A stretch of DNA of 61,577 nt from Comamonadaceae bacterium CG_4_9_14_3_um_filter_60_33 (GCA_002789915.1 PFUD01000159.1:789-62365); one strand, 5' to 3'; shown: positions 1 through 14,448, counted from the stretch's first letter. A program made the numbers and translations. Notes: generated by a model not told the origin, from the letters alone.

Positions 1-140
1 GGTTGGCAACCGCCAAGGCCGCCGAGCCGCAGCCCGAGCACGCCCTGCCGCGCATCGTGGCCGACTACATTGCCGGCATGACCGACCGCTTTGCCCTGCG
101 CGAACACGAGCGCCTGACCGGCTTGCGCCTGCTCGACTGA
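1..140 (+). CDS. dgt: dGTPase-like protein, C-terminal end (partial)
   Basis: The reading frame enters from the left edge and stops at 138-140, leaving about 45 residues. The tail contains VADYIAGMTDRFALREHERL, which matches the C-terminal helix of deoxyguanosinetriphosphate triphosphohydrolase-like proteins (HD superfamily, hydrolysing dNTPs). The HD motifs lie outside the window, so the call rests on the tail only. DUF1415 follows after 9 bp in the same direction, suggesting co-transcription. Confidence 0.7.
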   Translation, partial: LATAKAAEPQPEHALPRIVADYIAGMTDRFALREHERLTGLRLLD

Positions 141-149
141 AAGACCCTC

Positions 150-758
150 ATGACCCCCGACGCCACCGTGATTGCCGACACCCGCGCCTGGCTGGAGCGC
201 GCCGTGATCGGGCTGAACCTGTGCCCGTTTGCCAAAAGCGTGCACGTCAAGGGCCAGGTGCATTACGCGGTGAGCCATGCCACTACCCGGCAAGACTTGC
301 TGGCTGACCTGATCATTGAGCTCAAAGACCTGGCCGCCACGGACGCCAAACTGCGCGACACCACGCTCTTGATCGCGCCCGAGTGCCTGCAAGACTTTCT
401 GGATTTCAACGACTTTCTGGCGGAAGCCGACCGGGCGCTGGAAGACCTGGAACTTGATGGCGTGCTGCAAATCGCCTCGCTGCACCCGCGCTACCAGTTT
501 GCCGGCACGGCTGAGGACGACATCACCAATTTCACCAACCGCTCGCCTTACCCCACGCTGCATTTGCTGCGTGAAGACAGCATCGACCGCGCGGTGGCAG
601 CTTTTCCCAACCCCGAGTCGATCTTCGAGGTCAATATGCAAACCATGGAGCGCCTGGGGCTGGACGGCTGGGCGGCGCTCAAGGTGGATCGCACTGCGCC
701 ACTTGAGCCGCCCGCGCCGCCCGTGGCATCATCGCCCCATGACACACCCAAAACCTGA
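150..758 (+). CDS. DUF1415 family protein
   Basis: This 202-residue soluble protein starts with an ATG 9 bp after the dGTPase-like gene. The segment LNLCPFAKSVHVKGQVHY near residues 24-41 and the later HPRYQFAGT and NRSPYPTLHLLRE stretches are characteristic of DUF1415, a conserved proteobacterial family with no established biochemical role. No signal peptide or membrane segment is visible. Its end overlaps the start of the methyltransferase gene by 20 bp, so the three genes probably form one transcription unit. Confidence 0.85.
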   Translation: MTPDATVIADTRAWLERAVIGLNLCPFAKSVHVKGQVHYAVSHATTRQDLLADLIIELKDLAATDAKLRDTTLLIAPECLQDFLDFNDFLAEADRALEDLELDGVLQIASLHPRYQFAGTAEDDITNFTNRSPYPTLHLLREDSIDRAVAAFPNPESIFEVNMQTMERLGLDGWAALKVDRTAPLEPPAPPVASSPHDTPKT

Positions 759-1662
759 AAGCGCACAGCGAAGCAAGCCAGTGGCCAAGTTAGCAACCAA
801 ACCCGTGGCCAAGGCGCCGCCGACGCTGGCCGACGACATTCGCCCCGGCCAGTCCATCGAATTGCTCAAGGAGCTGCACATCCTGACGCGCGACGGCAAG
901 CTCAACCAGGACTCGCGGCGCAAGCTCAAGCAGGTGTACCACCTCTACCAGTTCATTGAGAAACTGCTGCTGGAGCTGGGCGATCAGCCATCGGGCATCA
1001 CCCTTGCCGACCACGGCGCCGGCAAGTCATACCTGGGCTTCATTCTGTACGACCTGTTTTTCAAGCAACTGGCGCAAGGGCACATTTACGGCATCGAAAC
1101 GCGCCCGGAACTGGTGCTAAAGTCCCGCGAACTGGCGCAGCGGCTGGGCTTTGAGCGCATGTCGTTTCTGAACCTGACGGTGGCTGAGTCGGCGCAATCC
1201 GACCAGTTGCCCGCACGCATCGATGTGGTCACGGCGCTGCACGCCTGCGACACCGCCACCGACGACGCGATTGCCTTCGGCCTGCAAAAGCAGGCGCGCT
1301 TCATGGTGCTGGTGCCTTGCTGCCAGGCTGAAGTGGCGCGCGTGCTGAGCCAGCACAAGGCGTTGTCGCTGTCGCGCACGCCGTTGTCCGAGCTGTGGCG
1401 CCACCCCTTGCACACGCGCGAAATGGGCAGCCAGATTACCAACGTCCTGCGCTGCCTTTATCTGGAAGCCTGCGGCTACCAGGTCACGGTGACCGAGCTG
1501 GTGGGCTGGGAGCACAGCCTAAAAAACGAGCTCATCATCGCCCGCCATACTGGCCAGAAAAAGCGCGCAGCAGCCGAGCGCCTGCGCGCGCTGCTCGACG
1601 AATTTGGCCTGTCACCCCTGCTCGATACCCGCTTTAAACAATTGGGGTCAGATTCCAATTAA
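739..1662 (+). CDS. Class I SAM-dependent methyltransferase with IR-encoded C-terminus
   Basis: The start chosen is the ATG at 739, overlapping DUF1415 by 20 bp; the frame is open further upstream but inside that gene. The 307-residue product has a Lys/Ala-rich N-terminus, then a methyltransferase fold with the motif I-like LADHGAGKSYLGF, an acidic ETRPE loop, VVTALHACDTATDDA and a VPCCQAEV segment, as in the Methyltransf_32 type. The substrate is unknown. The last seven codons and the stop lie inside the left 27-bp inverted repeat of the downstream RAYT element, so the native C-terminus was probably replaced when the element arrived. Confidence 0.75.
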   Translation: MTHPKPESAQRSKPVAKLATKPVAKAPPTLADDIRPGQSIELLKELHILTRDGKLNQDSRRKLKQVYHLYQFIEKLLLELGDQPSGITLADHGAGKSYLGFILYDLFFKQLAQGHIYGIETRPELVLKSRELAQRLGFERMSFLNLTVAESAQSDQLPARIDVVTALHACDTATDDAIAFGLQKQARFMVLVPCCQAEVARVLSQHKALSLSRTPLSELWRHPLHTREMGSQITNVLRCLYLEACGYQVTVTELVGWEHSLKNELIIARHTGQKKRAAAERLRALLDEFGLSPLLDTRFKQLGSDSN

Positions 1663-1666
1663 TTTT
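1640..1666 (+). repeat. Left 27-bp inverted repeat (REP-like)
   Basis: A perfect inverted match to 2464-2490. It overlaps the last codons and stop of the methyltransferase gene and ends 14 bp before the likely RAYT start codon. Confidence 0.85.
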
Positions 1667-1679
1667 GGACATTAGCAAC

Positions 1680-2384
1680 ATGGCACGTCTTCCTCGTCTC
1701 ACTTTGCCCGGTTACCCGCACCATGTGATTCAGCGTGGCAACAACCGCCAAGCCATTTTTGCCACGGCCGCCGACTACCGCAGGCTGCTCGACCTGCTGG
1801 AAGAAAACGCCAAAAAATTCGACGTGGCGCTGCACGCCTATGTGCTGATGAGTAACCACTTCCACCTGCTTGCCACGCCGCAGACGGCAGATGGCTTGAC
1901 CAAAATGATGCAGGCCGTGGGCCGCAGCTATGTGCGCTATTTCAACGACACGCAAAAACGCAGCGGCACCTTGTGGGAGGGGCGCTTCAAGTCCACCCTG
2001 ATCCAGACCGACCGCTACCTGCTGGCCTGCATGGCCTACATCGACCTCAATCCGGTGCGGGGCGGTTTGGTGGCGCAGCCGCAAGACTACCCGTGGTCGA
2101 GCCATTTGCACTATCTGGGCGTGCGCCCGGACCGGTTGATCACGCCGCATGCATTGGTATGGGCGCTCGGCAACACGCCTTTTGCCCGCGAAGCCGCGTA
2201 CGCCGAATTGGTGCAGAGCGGCCTCAATTCGGTGCAGCAGGCTGCCATCACGCAGGCAACTTTGAGCGGCTGGGCCCTGGGTGAAGCCGATTTTGTGGCT
2301 GATTTGCAAAAGAAAACAGAGAGGCGCGTGGCCAAAGCGGGCGCTGGGCGGCCCTTTTCTGTCACCAAGCCAGCTCAAAAATAG
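1680..2384 (+). CDS. REP-associated tyrosine transposase (IS200-like, RAYT)
   Basis: The start at 1680 gives MARLPRLTLPGYPHHVIQRG, the canonical N-terminus of this family; an upstream ATG at 1665 lies in the inverted repeat. The 234-residue product has the HUH motif within MSNHFHLLATP and downstream tyrosines in SYVRYFNDTQ, followed by GTLWEGRFKSTLI and CMAYIDLNPVRGG. Enzymes of this type cleave and rejoin single-stranded REP hairpins and are thought to spread REP sequences. The reading frame is intact. Both flanking repeats are perfect, consistent with recent activity, though activity itself cannot be read from sequence. Confidence 0.9.
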   Translation: MARLPRLTLPGYPHHVIQRGNNRQAIFATAADYRRLLDLLEENAKKFDVALHAYVLMSNHFHLLATPQTADGLTKMMQAVGRSYVRYFNDTQKRSGTLWEGRFKSTLIQTDRYLLACMAYIDLNPVRGGLVAQPQDYPWSSHLHYLGVRPDRLITPHALVWALGNTPFAREAAYAELVQSGLNSVQQAAITQATLSGWALGEADFVADLQKKTERRVAKAGAGRPFSVTKPAQK

Positions 2385-2463
2385 ACGTTAAGCTACCAAA
2401 AAATCAAGCTTTTTTGCTATTTTTATTAATGTGTCCCCAATTAATTCATGAAATTCGATTTTG

Positions 2464-2490
2464 AAAATTAATTGGAATCTGACCCCAATT
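2464..2490 (-). repeat. Right 27-bp inverted repeat (REP-like)
   Basis: A perfect reverse complement of 1640-1666. It ends 8 bp before a candidate -35 box for gltB, so the element sits immediately against the gltB promoter. Confidence 0.85.
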
Positions 2491-2497
2491 ATTTTGT

Positions 2498-2526
2498 TTG
2501 GCATGGATGCTGCGATGCGGTAAAGT
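2498..2526 (+). promoter_or_regulatory. Candidate gltBD promoter
   Basis: TTGGCA at 2498-2503, a 17-bp spacer and TAAAGT at 2521-2526 resemble a sigma-70 promoter. It lies between the right repeat of the RAYT element and the gltB start at 2559. A purine-rich CACAGGAG ribosome-binding site follows at 2543-2550. Confidence 0.5.
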
Positions 2527-2558
2527 CACTATCTTTGAAATTCACAGGAGCGCGCCCC

Positions 2559-7292
<4,734 letters not shown>

Positions 7293-7333
7293 GAAGTCAT
7301 TGAAGAGAAGTTGCGAGACTAAGGAAAAATATC

Positions 7334-8800
<1,467 letters not shown>

Positions 8801-8856
8801 TTCAACGGGTAAGAGACGGCCCTCGATGCTTGCTAGGTGTAATCCCTTATGATGTC

Positions 8857-8880
8857 AAGGCCGGGACCCCGGCCTTTTTT
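8857..8880 (+). terminator. Rho-independent terminator after gltD
   Basis: AAGGCCGG and CCGGCCTT form a perfect 8-bp stem around a GACC loop, followed by a run of T to 8880. It lies 57 bp after the gltD stop and immediately before mlaF, insulating the two operons. Confidence 0.9.
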
Positions 8881-8888
8881 GTTTATTT

Positions 8889-9707
8889 ATGGCCTCAACT
8901 TCATCAAACGCGCTTGTCGAATTACGCCACCTCACCTTCGGGTACGGAGAGCGGGTGATTCTGGACGACATTTCCCTGTCGATCCCGCGCGGCAAGGTGA
9001 CGGCGCTGATGGGTGCCTCGGGTGGCGGCAAGACCACCATCCTGCGCCTGATGGGCGGGCAGAACCGGGCGCAGTCAGGCCAGATGTTGTTTGACGGGCA
9101 AGATGTCACGCCTATGAACCAGGCGCAGCTTTACGCCGTGCGGCGTCGCATGGGCATGCTGTTCCAGTTTGGCGCGCTGTTTGCCGACCTGTCGGCGTTC
9201 GACAACGTGGCGTTTCCACTGCGCGAGCACACTGATCTGCCCGAGGCACTGATTCGCAACATCGTGCTCATGAAGCTCAACGCAGTGGGTCTGCGCGGCG
9301 CGTATGACCTGATGCCGAGCGATCTGTCAGGCGGCATGGCGCGGCGCGTTGCGCTGGCGCGCGCCATTGCGCTCGACCCTGAACTGGTGATGTACGACGA
9401 GCCTTTTTCCGGCCTGGACCCGATTTCGCTGGGTACGGCGGCGCGGCTGATTCGCCAGCTCAATGATGCGATGGGGCTGACCAGCGTTTTTGTCTCGCAT
9501 GAGCTGGAGCAAACTTTTAGCATTGCCGACCACGTGATCATCCTGGCAAATGGCAAAATCGCCATGCAGGGCACGCCCGCGCAGGTGCGCGAAAGCGGCG
9601 ACCCGTTGGTGTACCAGTACGTCAACGCCCTGTCGGACGGCCCGGTGCAATTTCATTACCCGGGCCCATCGATGACTGAAGATTTTGGTGTGGAGTCAAA
9701 CGCATGA
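8889..9707 (+). CDS. mlaF: Phospholipid ABC transporter ATP-binding protein MlaF
   Basis: The 272-residue ATPase has Walker A GASGGGKTT at residues 42-50, the LSGGMARRVALARA signature and Walker B VMYDEPFSGLD. The product energises the MlaFEDB complex, which moves phospholipids between the inner membrane and the periplasmic carrier MlaC. The stop overlaps the mlaE start by 4 bp (ATGA). The ATG follows the gltD terminator by only 8 bp, so the promoter must overlap the end of the preceding intergenic region. Confidence 0.92.
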   Translation: MASTSSNALVELRHLTFGYGERVILDDISLSIPRGKVTALMGASGGGKTTILRLMGGQNRAQSGQMLFDGQDVTPMNQAQLYAVRRRMGMLFQFGALFADLSAFDNVAFPLREHTDLPEALIRNIVLMKLNAVGLRGAYDLMPSDLSGGMARRVALARAIALDPELVMYDEPFSGLDPISLGTAARLIRQLNDAMGLTSVFVSHELEQTFSIADHVIILANGKIAMQGTPAQVRESGDPLVYQYVNALSDGPVQFHYPGPSMTEDFGVESNA

Positions 9708-10486
9708 GTTGGTACAACCCTGCCGATATCGGCCTGGCCAGCCGGCGCCAACTGGCGGACATGGGCCTGGGCGCGCGGCTTTTCCTGCGCCTGCTCGCCA
9801 CCTTGCCTGGTAGCCTGAAGCGTTTCGGCCTGGTCCGTGACCAGATTCACTTTTTGGGCAATTACTCATTGGCCATCATCGCGATATCTGGCCTTTTCGT
9901 TGGCTTTGTCTTTGGTCTGCAAGGCTACTATACGTTGCAGCGCTATGGTTCCTCTGAGGCTTTGGGTCTGCTGGTGGCACTGAGCCTGGTGCGTGAACTC
10001 GGGCCGGTGGTCACCGCGTTGCTGTTTGCTGGGCGGGCCGGCACTTCGCTCACCGCCGAGATTGGCCTGATGAAGGCGGGCGAGCAGATCGCCGTCATGG
10101 AAATGATGGCGGTGGACCCGGTGCAGCGCATCCTGGCGCCGCGCTTCTGGGCTGGCGTCATCACCATGCCGCTGCTTGCGGCGGTATTCAGCGCCATGGG
10201 CATCATTGGCGGCTGGGTGGTGGGCGTGCTCATGATCGGCGTTGATGCGGGCTCGTTCTGGAGCCAGATCCAAGGTGGCGTAGATGTTTGGAAGGACGTG
10301 GGCAACGGCATCATCAAGAGCATTGTGTTTGGCTTTACCGTGACCTTTGTAGCGCTGCTGCAGGGCTTCGAGGCCCAAGCCACCCCCGAAGGCGTGGCCA
10401 GCGCCACCACACGCACCGTGGTGGTCGCGTCGCTGGCCGTGCTGGGGCTGGACTTCATCCTGACAGCGATGATGTTCACCATATAA
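9704..10486 (+). CDS. mlaE: Phospholipid ABC transporter permease MlaE
   Basis: A 260-residue integral membrane protein of the MlaE/Ttg2B family, with several hydrophobic segments and the conserved ELGPVVTALLFAGRAGT and AEIGLMKAGEQI stretches that form the cytoplasmic coupling region. It pairs with MlaF and MlaD at the inner membrane. It overlaps mlaF by 4 bp, indicating translational coupling. Length is normal. Confidence 0.93.
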   Translation: MSWYNPADIGLASRRQLADMGLGARLFLRLLATLPGSLKRFGLVRDQIHFLGNYSLAIIAISGLFVGFVFGLQGYYTLQRYGSSEALGLLVALSLVRELGPVVTALLFAGRAGTSLTAEIGLMKAGEQIAVMEMMAVDPVQRILAPRFWAGVITMPLLAAVFSAMGIIGGWVVGVLMIGVDAGSFWSQIQGGVDVWKDVGNGIIKSIVFGFTVTFVALLQGFEAQATPEGVASATTRTVVVASLAVLGLDFILTAMMFTI

Positions 10487-10527
10487 AGCGAATGAGCTCT
10501 GTCCCCAACTGATTAAAAAGAGGTTTT

Positions 10528-11007
10528 ATGCAACGTTCAAAAAATGATATTTGGGTCGGTCTGTTCGTGCTGATTGGCGTGGTGGCCATTTTGTTTTTGG
10601 CGCTACAGTCGGCCAACCTGTTAAGCCTGAGTTTCCAGAACACCTACCAGGTCAAGGCCAAGTTTGACAATGTGGGCGGCGTCAAGCCCAAGGCGGCGGT
10701 GCGCAGTGCCGGCGTCGTGGTGGGGCGGGTGGACAAAATCGTCTTCGACGATCAAACGTTCCAGGCCGAGGTGACGCTGGCGCTGGAAACCCGTTATGTG
10801 TTTCCCAAAGACAGCTCGCTCAAAATTTTGACCAGCGGGCTGCTGGGCGAGCAGTATCTTGGGATCGAAGCAGGCGCCGATGAAAACAACCTGGGCCCGG
10901 GAGATACCATCTCCAGCACCCAGTCGGCAGTGGTGCTGGAAAACCTGATCAGCCAGTTCTTGTTCAGCAAGGCGGCGGACAGCAGCAGTCTGGATGTGAA
11001 CAAATGA
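10528..11007 (+). CDS. mlaD: MCE-domain phospholipid transport protein MlaD
   Basis: The 159-residue protein has one N-terminal transmembrane helix (about residues 8-28) and an MCE domain with YQVKAKFDNVGGVKPKAAV and GLLGEQYLGIEAG. MlaD forms the periplasmic hexameric ring of the complex. A GAGG ribosome-binding site precedes the ATG after a 41-bp gap. Its end overlaps the earliest possible mlaA start by 4 bp. Confidence 0.93.
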   Translation: MQRSKNDIWVGLFVLIGVVAILFLALQSANLLSLSFQNTYQVKAKFDNVGGVKPKAAVRSAGVVVGRVDKIVFDDQTFQAEVTLALETRYVFPKDSSLKILTSGLLGEQYLGIEAGADENNLGPGDTISSTQSAVVLENLISQFLFSKAADSSSLDVNK

Positions 11008-11021
11008 AAGAAGAACAAGCG

Positions 11022-11774
11022 ATGAAGTCAATCAATCCTGCGGGTTGTGGCGGCGTATGGCGTGCCGGTTTACTGCTCAGCCTGGCCGTGTTGGCTGGCT
11101 GTGCCACTGGTCCCACTGCCGATCCGAAAGACCCGCTGGAGCCCTTTAACCGGGGCGTGTACAAGTTCAATGACGTGGTGGACCGGGCTGTGCTCAAGCC
11201 GGTTGCCACGGCTTACCGCGATGTGCTGCCGTCGCCGGTGCGCACCGGGGTGACCAATTTCTTTGCCAATCTGCAAGATGCCTGGTCGATTGTGAACAAT
11301 GCCCTGCAACTCAAGGGCGAGGCCGCCAGCAATAGCTTGGTTCGGTTCGGTGTCAACACCGTCTTTGGCTTGGGTGGCGTGCTCGACATTGCCACTGAGA
11401 TGCAAATTGAGCGCCAGACTGAAGACTTTGGCCAAACGCTGGGCTACTGGGGAGTGGGCGCCGGGCCTTACTTGGTGCTGCCCTTGCTGGGGCCGTCAAC
11501 CGTGCGCGACACCGCCGCTTTGCCGGTGGATGCCCAAGGCAATCTGGTCTCGGGGGTCAATGATGTCTCCACACGCAATTCCCTCACCGGGCTGAATTTG
11601 TTGAACCGCCGCTCGCGCCTGCTCGACGCCACAAAAATGCTCGATCAGGTGGCGCTGGACCCCTACACATTTACCCGAGATGCCTTTTTGCAGCGCCGTC
11701 AAAATGATGTCTATGACGGCTATCCGCCCGACGAGAGCTCGAGTCCTTTTGTTGAAGACTATTCAGCCAACTAA
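11022..11774 (+). CDS. mlaA: Outer-membrane lipoprotein MlaA (VacJ)
   Basis: I prefer the ATG at 11022 because it places a normal lipoprotein signal at the N-terminus with lipobox LAGC and Cys27; the ATG at 11004, overlapping mlaD, would add six residues. The mature part has DPLEPFNRGVYKFND and later GQTLGYWGVGAGPYLVLPLL, typical of VacJ/MlaA, the outer-membrane component that extracts mislocalised phospholipids. Gram-negative mlaA is often unlinked to mlaFEDCB; here it sits inside the operon, as is common in betaproteobacteria. Confidence 0.92.
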   Translation: MKSINPAGCGGVWRAGLLLSLAVLAGCATGPTADPKDPLEPFNRGVYKFNDVVDRAVLKPVATAYRDVLPSPVRTGVTNFFANLQDAWSIVNNALQLKGEAASNSLVRFGVNTVFGLGGVLDIATEMQIERQTEDFGQTLGYWGVGAGPYLVLPLLGPSTVRDTAALPVDAQGNLVSGVNDVSTRNSLTGLNLLNRRSRLLDATKMLDQVALDPYTFTRDAFLQRRQNDVYDGYPPDESSSPFVEDYSAN

Positions 11775-11793
11775 TTTTTTGGGAGCAAGAGCC

Positions 11794-12456
11794 ATGAACA
11801 GACGCTTATTCAACCAGGGCCTGCTGGTCCTCGCGGCCGGTGTGTCGCTGCTGTCGGTGCTGTCGGCCCATGCCGCAGACGAAGCGCCTGATGCGCTGAT
11901 CCAGCGTCTGACCCAGGAAGCGCTCGACACCATTCAGGCCGACAAGGAGGTGCAGTCCGGCAACGTGGCGCGCATCGCTCAGCTGGTGGACGAGAAGGTC
12001 ATGCCGCACGTGAACTTCCAGCGCATGACCGCCTCTGCGGTCGGCCCTGGCTGGCGCCGGGCAACACCCGAGCAGCGCCTGCGCCTGGAGACTGAATTCA
12101 AGACCCTGCTGGTACGCACCTATGCAGGCGCCATGGGGCAGGCGCAAAACCTGAGCTTCACGGTCAGGCCGCTGCGCGCCGCACCAGATGATAAAGAAGT
12201 GATTGTGCGCACCCTGATCAAGGGCCGTGGCGACCCGGTGCAGTTGGATTACCGGCTTGAAAAAACGCCGGGTGTTGGTGCTGGTTGGAAAATATTCAAC
12301 CTCAATGTGCTCGGTGTCTGGCTGGTCGACACCTACCGCAGCCAGTTTGCCCAGGAAATCAACGCCAATGGCATCGACGGCCTGATCACCACGTTGGCCG
12401 AGCGCAACAAAGCCAATGCGGCGGGCGCCAAGTCCGAAAACTCCGCAAAAAACTAG
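11794..12456 (+). CDS. mlaC: Periplasmic phospholipid carrier MlaC
   Basis: The ATG at 11794 follows GGGAGCAAGAG and begins a signal peptide ending near SAHA (about residue 28). The 220-residue product has MPHVNFQRMTASAVG and later YRLEKTPGVGAGWKIFNLNVLGVWLVDTYR split across the fold, typical of MlaC/Ttg2D. It shuttles lipids between MlaA and MlaD. The C-terminal Ala/Lys/Asn tail is low complexity. Confidence 0.92.
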   Translation: MNRRLFNQGLLVLAAGVSLLSVLSAHAADEAPDALIQRLTQEALDTIQADKEVQSGNVARIAQLVDEKVMPHVNFQRMTASAVGPGWRRATPEQRLRLETEFKTLLVRTYAGAMGQAQNLSFTVRPLRAAPDDKEVIVRTLIKGRGDPVQLDYRLEKTPGVGAGWKIFNLNVLGVWLVDTYRSQFAQEINANGIDGLITTLAERNKANAAGAKSENSAKN

Positions 12457-12458
12457 CC

Positions 12459-12731
12459 ATGTTGCGTCTGCCCAAAACCTTATTGCACGACACGGCAACG
12501 GCGACTCTGGCCGAGATGCTGGCTGGCGTGAGGGCCGAGCCATCCACCAGCGTCGCGGTTGACGCTTCAGCCCTGCAACGCTTTGATTCCACGGCACTGG
12601 CCGTGTTGCTGGCGTTGCGCCGGGCCGCCTTGCAGGCCGGCAAAACGCTGGCCTTGCAAGGCGTGCCGCAACGCCTGCAAGATCTGGCCACGTTGTACGG
12701 CATTGCCGAACTGCTGCCGTCCCAAGCCTGA
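12459..12731 (+). CDS. mlaB: STAS-domain protein MlaB
   Basis: A 90-residue STAS-domain protein starting 2 bp after mlaC. The ALQRFDSTALAVLLALRRAA segment corresponds to the conserved STAS loop and helix, where a Ser or Thr is normally present. MlaB stabilises and regulates the MlaF ATPase. Position and size support the assignment more than sequence alone. Confidence 0.85.
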   Translation: MLRLPKTLLHDTATATLAEMLAGVRAEPSTSVAVDASALQRFDSTALAVLLALRRAALQAGKTLALQGVPQRLQDLATLYGIAELLPSQA

Positions 12732-12739
12732 TGCCCCGG

Positions 12740-12745
12740 TAAAAT
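12740..12745 (+). promoter_or_regulatory. Candidate -10 box before ABC-2 exporter operon
   Basis: TAAAAT lies 10 bp upstream of the start at 12755 in the gap after mlaB. No convincing -35 box is present at the right distance. It may give a nearly leaderless transcript for the exporter genes. Confidence 0.35.
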
Positions 12746-12754
12746 AGCGGCCCC

Positions 12755-13696
12755 ATGCCCGCCATCTCATTCCAGTCCGTCTCCAAAAGCTACCCATCTC
12801 CTCGCGGCCCGCAGGGCGGCACATTTCTGGCGCTCAACAATGTCAGTCTGGACATTGAGGCGGGTGAGTTTTTTGGCCTGCTCGGCCCCAACGGCGCGGG
12901 TAAAACCACCATGATCACCATTTTGGCGGGTCTGGCCAAAGCCAGTTCCGGGCGCGTCAGCGTGATGGGCCATGACGTGCAAACTGACTTTGCCGCTGCT
13001 CGCCGCGCCTTGGGTGTGGTGCCGCAAGAGCTGGTGTTCGACCCCTTTTTCAAGGTGCGCGAGGCGCTGCTGTTCCAGTCGGGCTACTTTGGCGTCAAGC
13101 ACAACGAAACCTGGGTCGATGAGTTGCTTGACTACCTGGGGCTTGCCGACAAGTCCGACGCCAACATGCGCTCGCTCTCGGGCGGCATGAAACGCCGCTT
13201 GCTGGTGGCGCTGGCGCTGGTGCACAAACCGCCGGTGATCGTGCTCGACGAGCCCACCGCCGGCGTCGATGTGGAGCTGCGTCAGACGCTGTGGCACTTC
13301 ATCGACAAGCTCAACAAACAGGGGCATACCGTGCTCCTGACCACCCATTACCTGGAAGAAGCCGAGGCCCTGTGCGGCCGCATTGCCATGCTGAAAACCG
13401 GCCAGGTAGTGGCGCTCGACAGCACCAGCGCGCTGCTCAGCGCGGCCTCGGGCAATGTGTTGCGCTGCACCGTCGATGGCGACCTGCCGCCTGAGCTGGC
13501 CAGCCTGGCGCGCGTCACCGGGCGTGTGGTGCAATTGCCCGCCAAAGATGCCGCTGCCGTTGAGCAGTACCTGGCGCAAATCCGCCAGGCGGGCCTACAG
13601 GTGCAAGACATCGAGATTCGCCGCCCCGACCTCGAAGATGTATTTTTAAAGGTGATGCATCAGCATTCCGGACGTGACGATCGGGTTGCACTATGA
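12755..13696 (+). CDS. ABC-2 type exporter, ATP-binding protein
   Basis: The 313-residue ATPase has Walker A GPNGAGKTT (about residues 44-52), signature LSGGMKRRLLVA, Walker B VIVLDEPTAGVD and an H-loop in LLTTHYLEEAE. It belongs to the CcmA/YadG class of ABC-2 ATPases. It overlaps the permease gene by 4 bp. The transported molecule is not evident; the conserved position between mla and murA suggests an envelope role, which is inference. Confidence 0.88.
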   Translation: MPAISFQSVSKSYPSPRGPQGGTFLALNNVSLDIEAGEFFGLLGPNGAGKTTMITILAGLAKASSGRVSVMGHDVQTDFAAARRALGVVPQELVFDPFFKVREALLFQSGYFGVKHNETWVDELLDYLGLADKSDANMRSLSGGMKRRLLVALALVHKPPVIVLDEPTAGVDVELRQTLWHFIDKLNKQGHTVLLTTHYLEEAEALCGRIAMLKTGQVVALDSTSALLSAASGNVLRCTVDGDLPPELASLARVTGRVVQLPAKDAAAVEQYLAQIRQAGLQVQDIEIRRPDLEDVFLKVMHQHSGRDDRVAL

Positions 13697-14448
13697 CCGG
13701 CTGGCAAATGCTGTTTTACAAGGAAGTGCTGCGCTTCTGGCGGGTGGGGGCGCAAACCATCACCGGCCCCATTCTGACGGCGATGCTGTATTTGCTGGTC
13801 TTTGGCCAAGCGCTGGAGTCGCACGTCAAGGTCTATGACGATATCAGTTACACCGCTTTTCTGGTGCCGGGCCTGGCCATGATGAGCCTGTTGCAAAACG
13901 CTTTTGCCAACAGTTCGTCTTCTTTGGTCGCCAGCAAGGTGATGGGTAACCTGGTGTTTTTGTTGCTTACGCCCTTGTCGCCGTGGCACTGGTTTGTGGC
14001 CTATGTCGGCGCGGCCGTGGTGCGCGGCCTGGTGGTGGGTTTTGGCGTGCTGGCGGTGGCGCTGCTGTTTGCCGTGCCGCCTTTTGCACAACCGCTGTGG
14101 GCCTTGCTGTTTGCCGTGCTGGGCTCGGCGCTGATGGGCTCGCTGGGTGTGGTGGCGGGTTTGTGGTCTGAAAAGTTCGACCACATGGCGGCGTTCCAGA
14201 ATTTTGCCGTGATGCCCATGACTTTCCTGAGCGGGGTTTTTTACTCCATCCATTCGTTACCGCCGTTTTGGCAAACCGTGAGCCATTTCAATCCGTTTTT
14301 CTACATGATCGACGGCTTTCGCTATGGCTTTTTCGGCGTTAGCGACGTCTCGCCCTGGCTCAGCCTGGCCGTTGTGGTCAGCGCTACCGCAGCTGTTGGG
14401 CTGTGGGCGCTGCAGCTGCTGCGCATGGGTTACAAAATCCGCAATTGA
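13693..14448 (+). CDS. ABC-2 type exporter, permease
   Basis: A 251-residue membrane protein with about six hydrophobic segments and the ABC-2 permease features FLVPGLAMMSLLQNAFANSS and a late FLSGVFYSIHSLPPFWQ segment, as in the YadH family. The 4-bp ATGA overlap with the ATPase shows they form one transporter. The substrate is unknown. Confidence 0.88.
   Translation: MTGWQMLFYKEVLRFWRVGAQTITGPILTAMLYLLVFGQALESHVKVYDDISYTAFLVPGLAMMSLLQNAFANSSSSLVASKVMGNLVFLLLTPLSPWHWFVAYVGAAVVRGLVVGFGVLAVALLFAVPPFAQPLWALLFAVLGSALMGSLGVVAGLWSEKFDHMAAFQNFAVMPMTFLSGVFYSIHSLPPFWQTVSHFNPFFYMIDGFRYGFFGVSDVSPWLSLAVVVSATAAVGLWALQLLRMGYKIRN

Larger units (their letters stand above)
1640..2490 (+). mobile_element. 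RAYT element bounded by perfect 27-bp inverted repeats
   Basis: An 851-bp unit bounded by 1640-1666 and 2464-2490, which are perfect reverse complements over 27 bp with core GGGGTCAGATTCCAATTAAT. It contains one gene, a REP-associated tyrosine transposase. RAYTs are single-copy IS200-like HUH enzymes associated with palindromic REP sequences rather than with long terminal repeats. Between the gene and the right repeat there is an A/T-rich stretch, and CCAATTAATT at 2437-2446 can pair with 2466-2475. A related REP-like copy lies in queA at 44754-44830. Confidence 0.75.
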
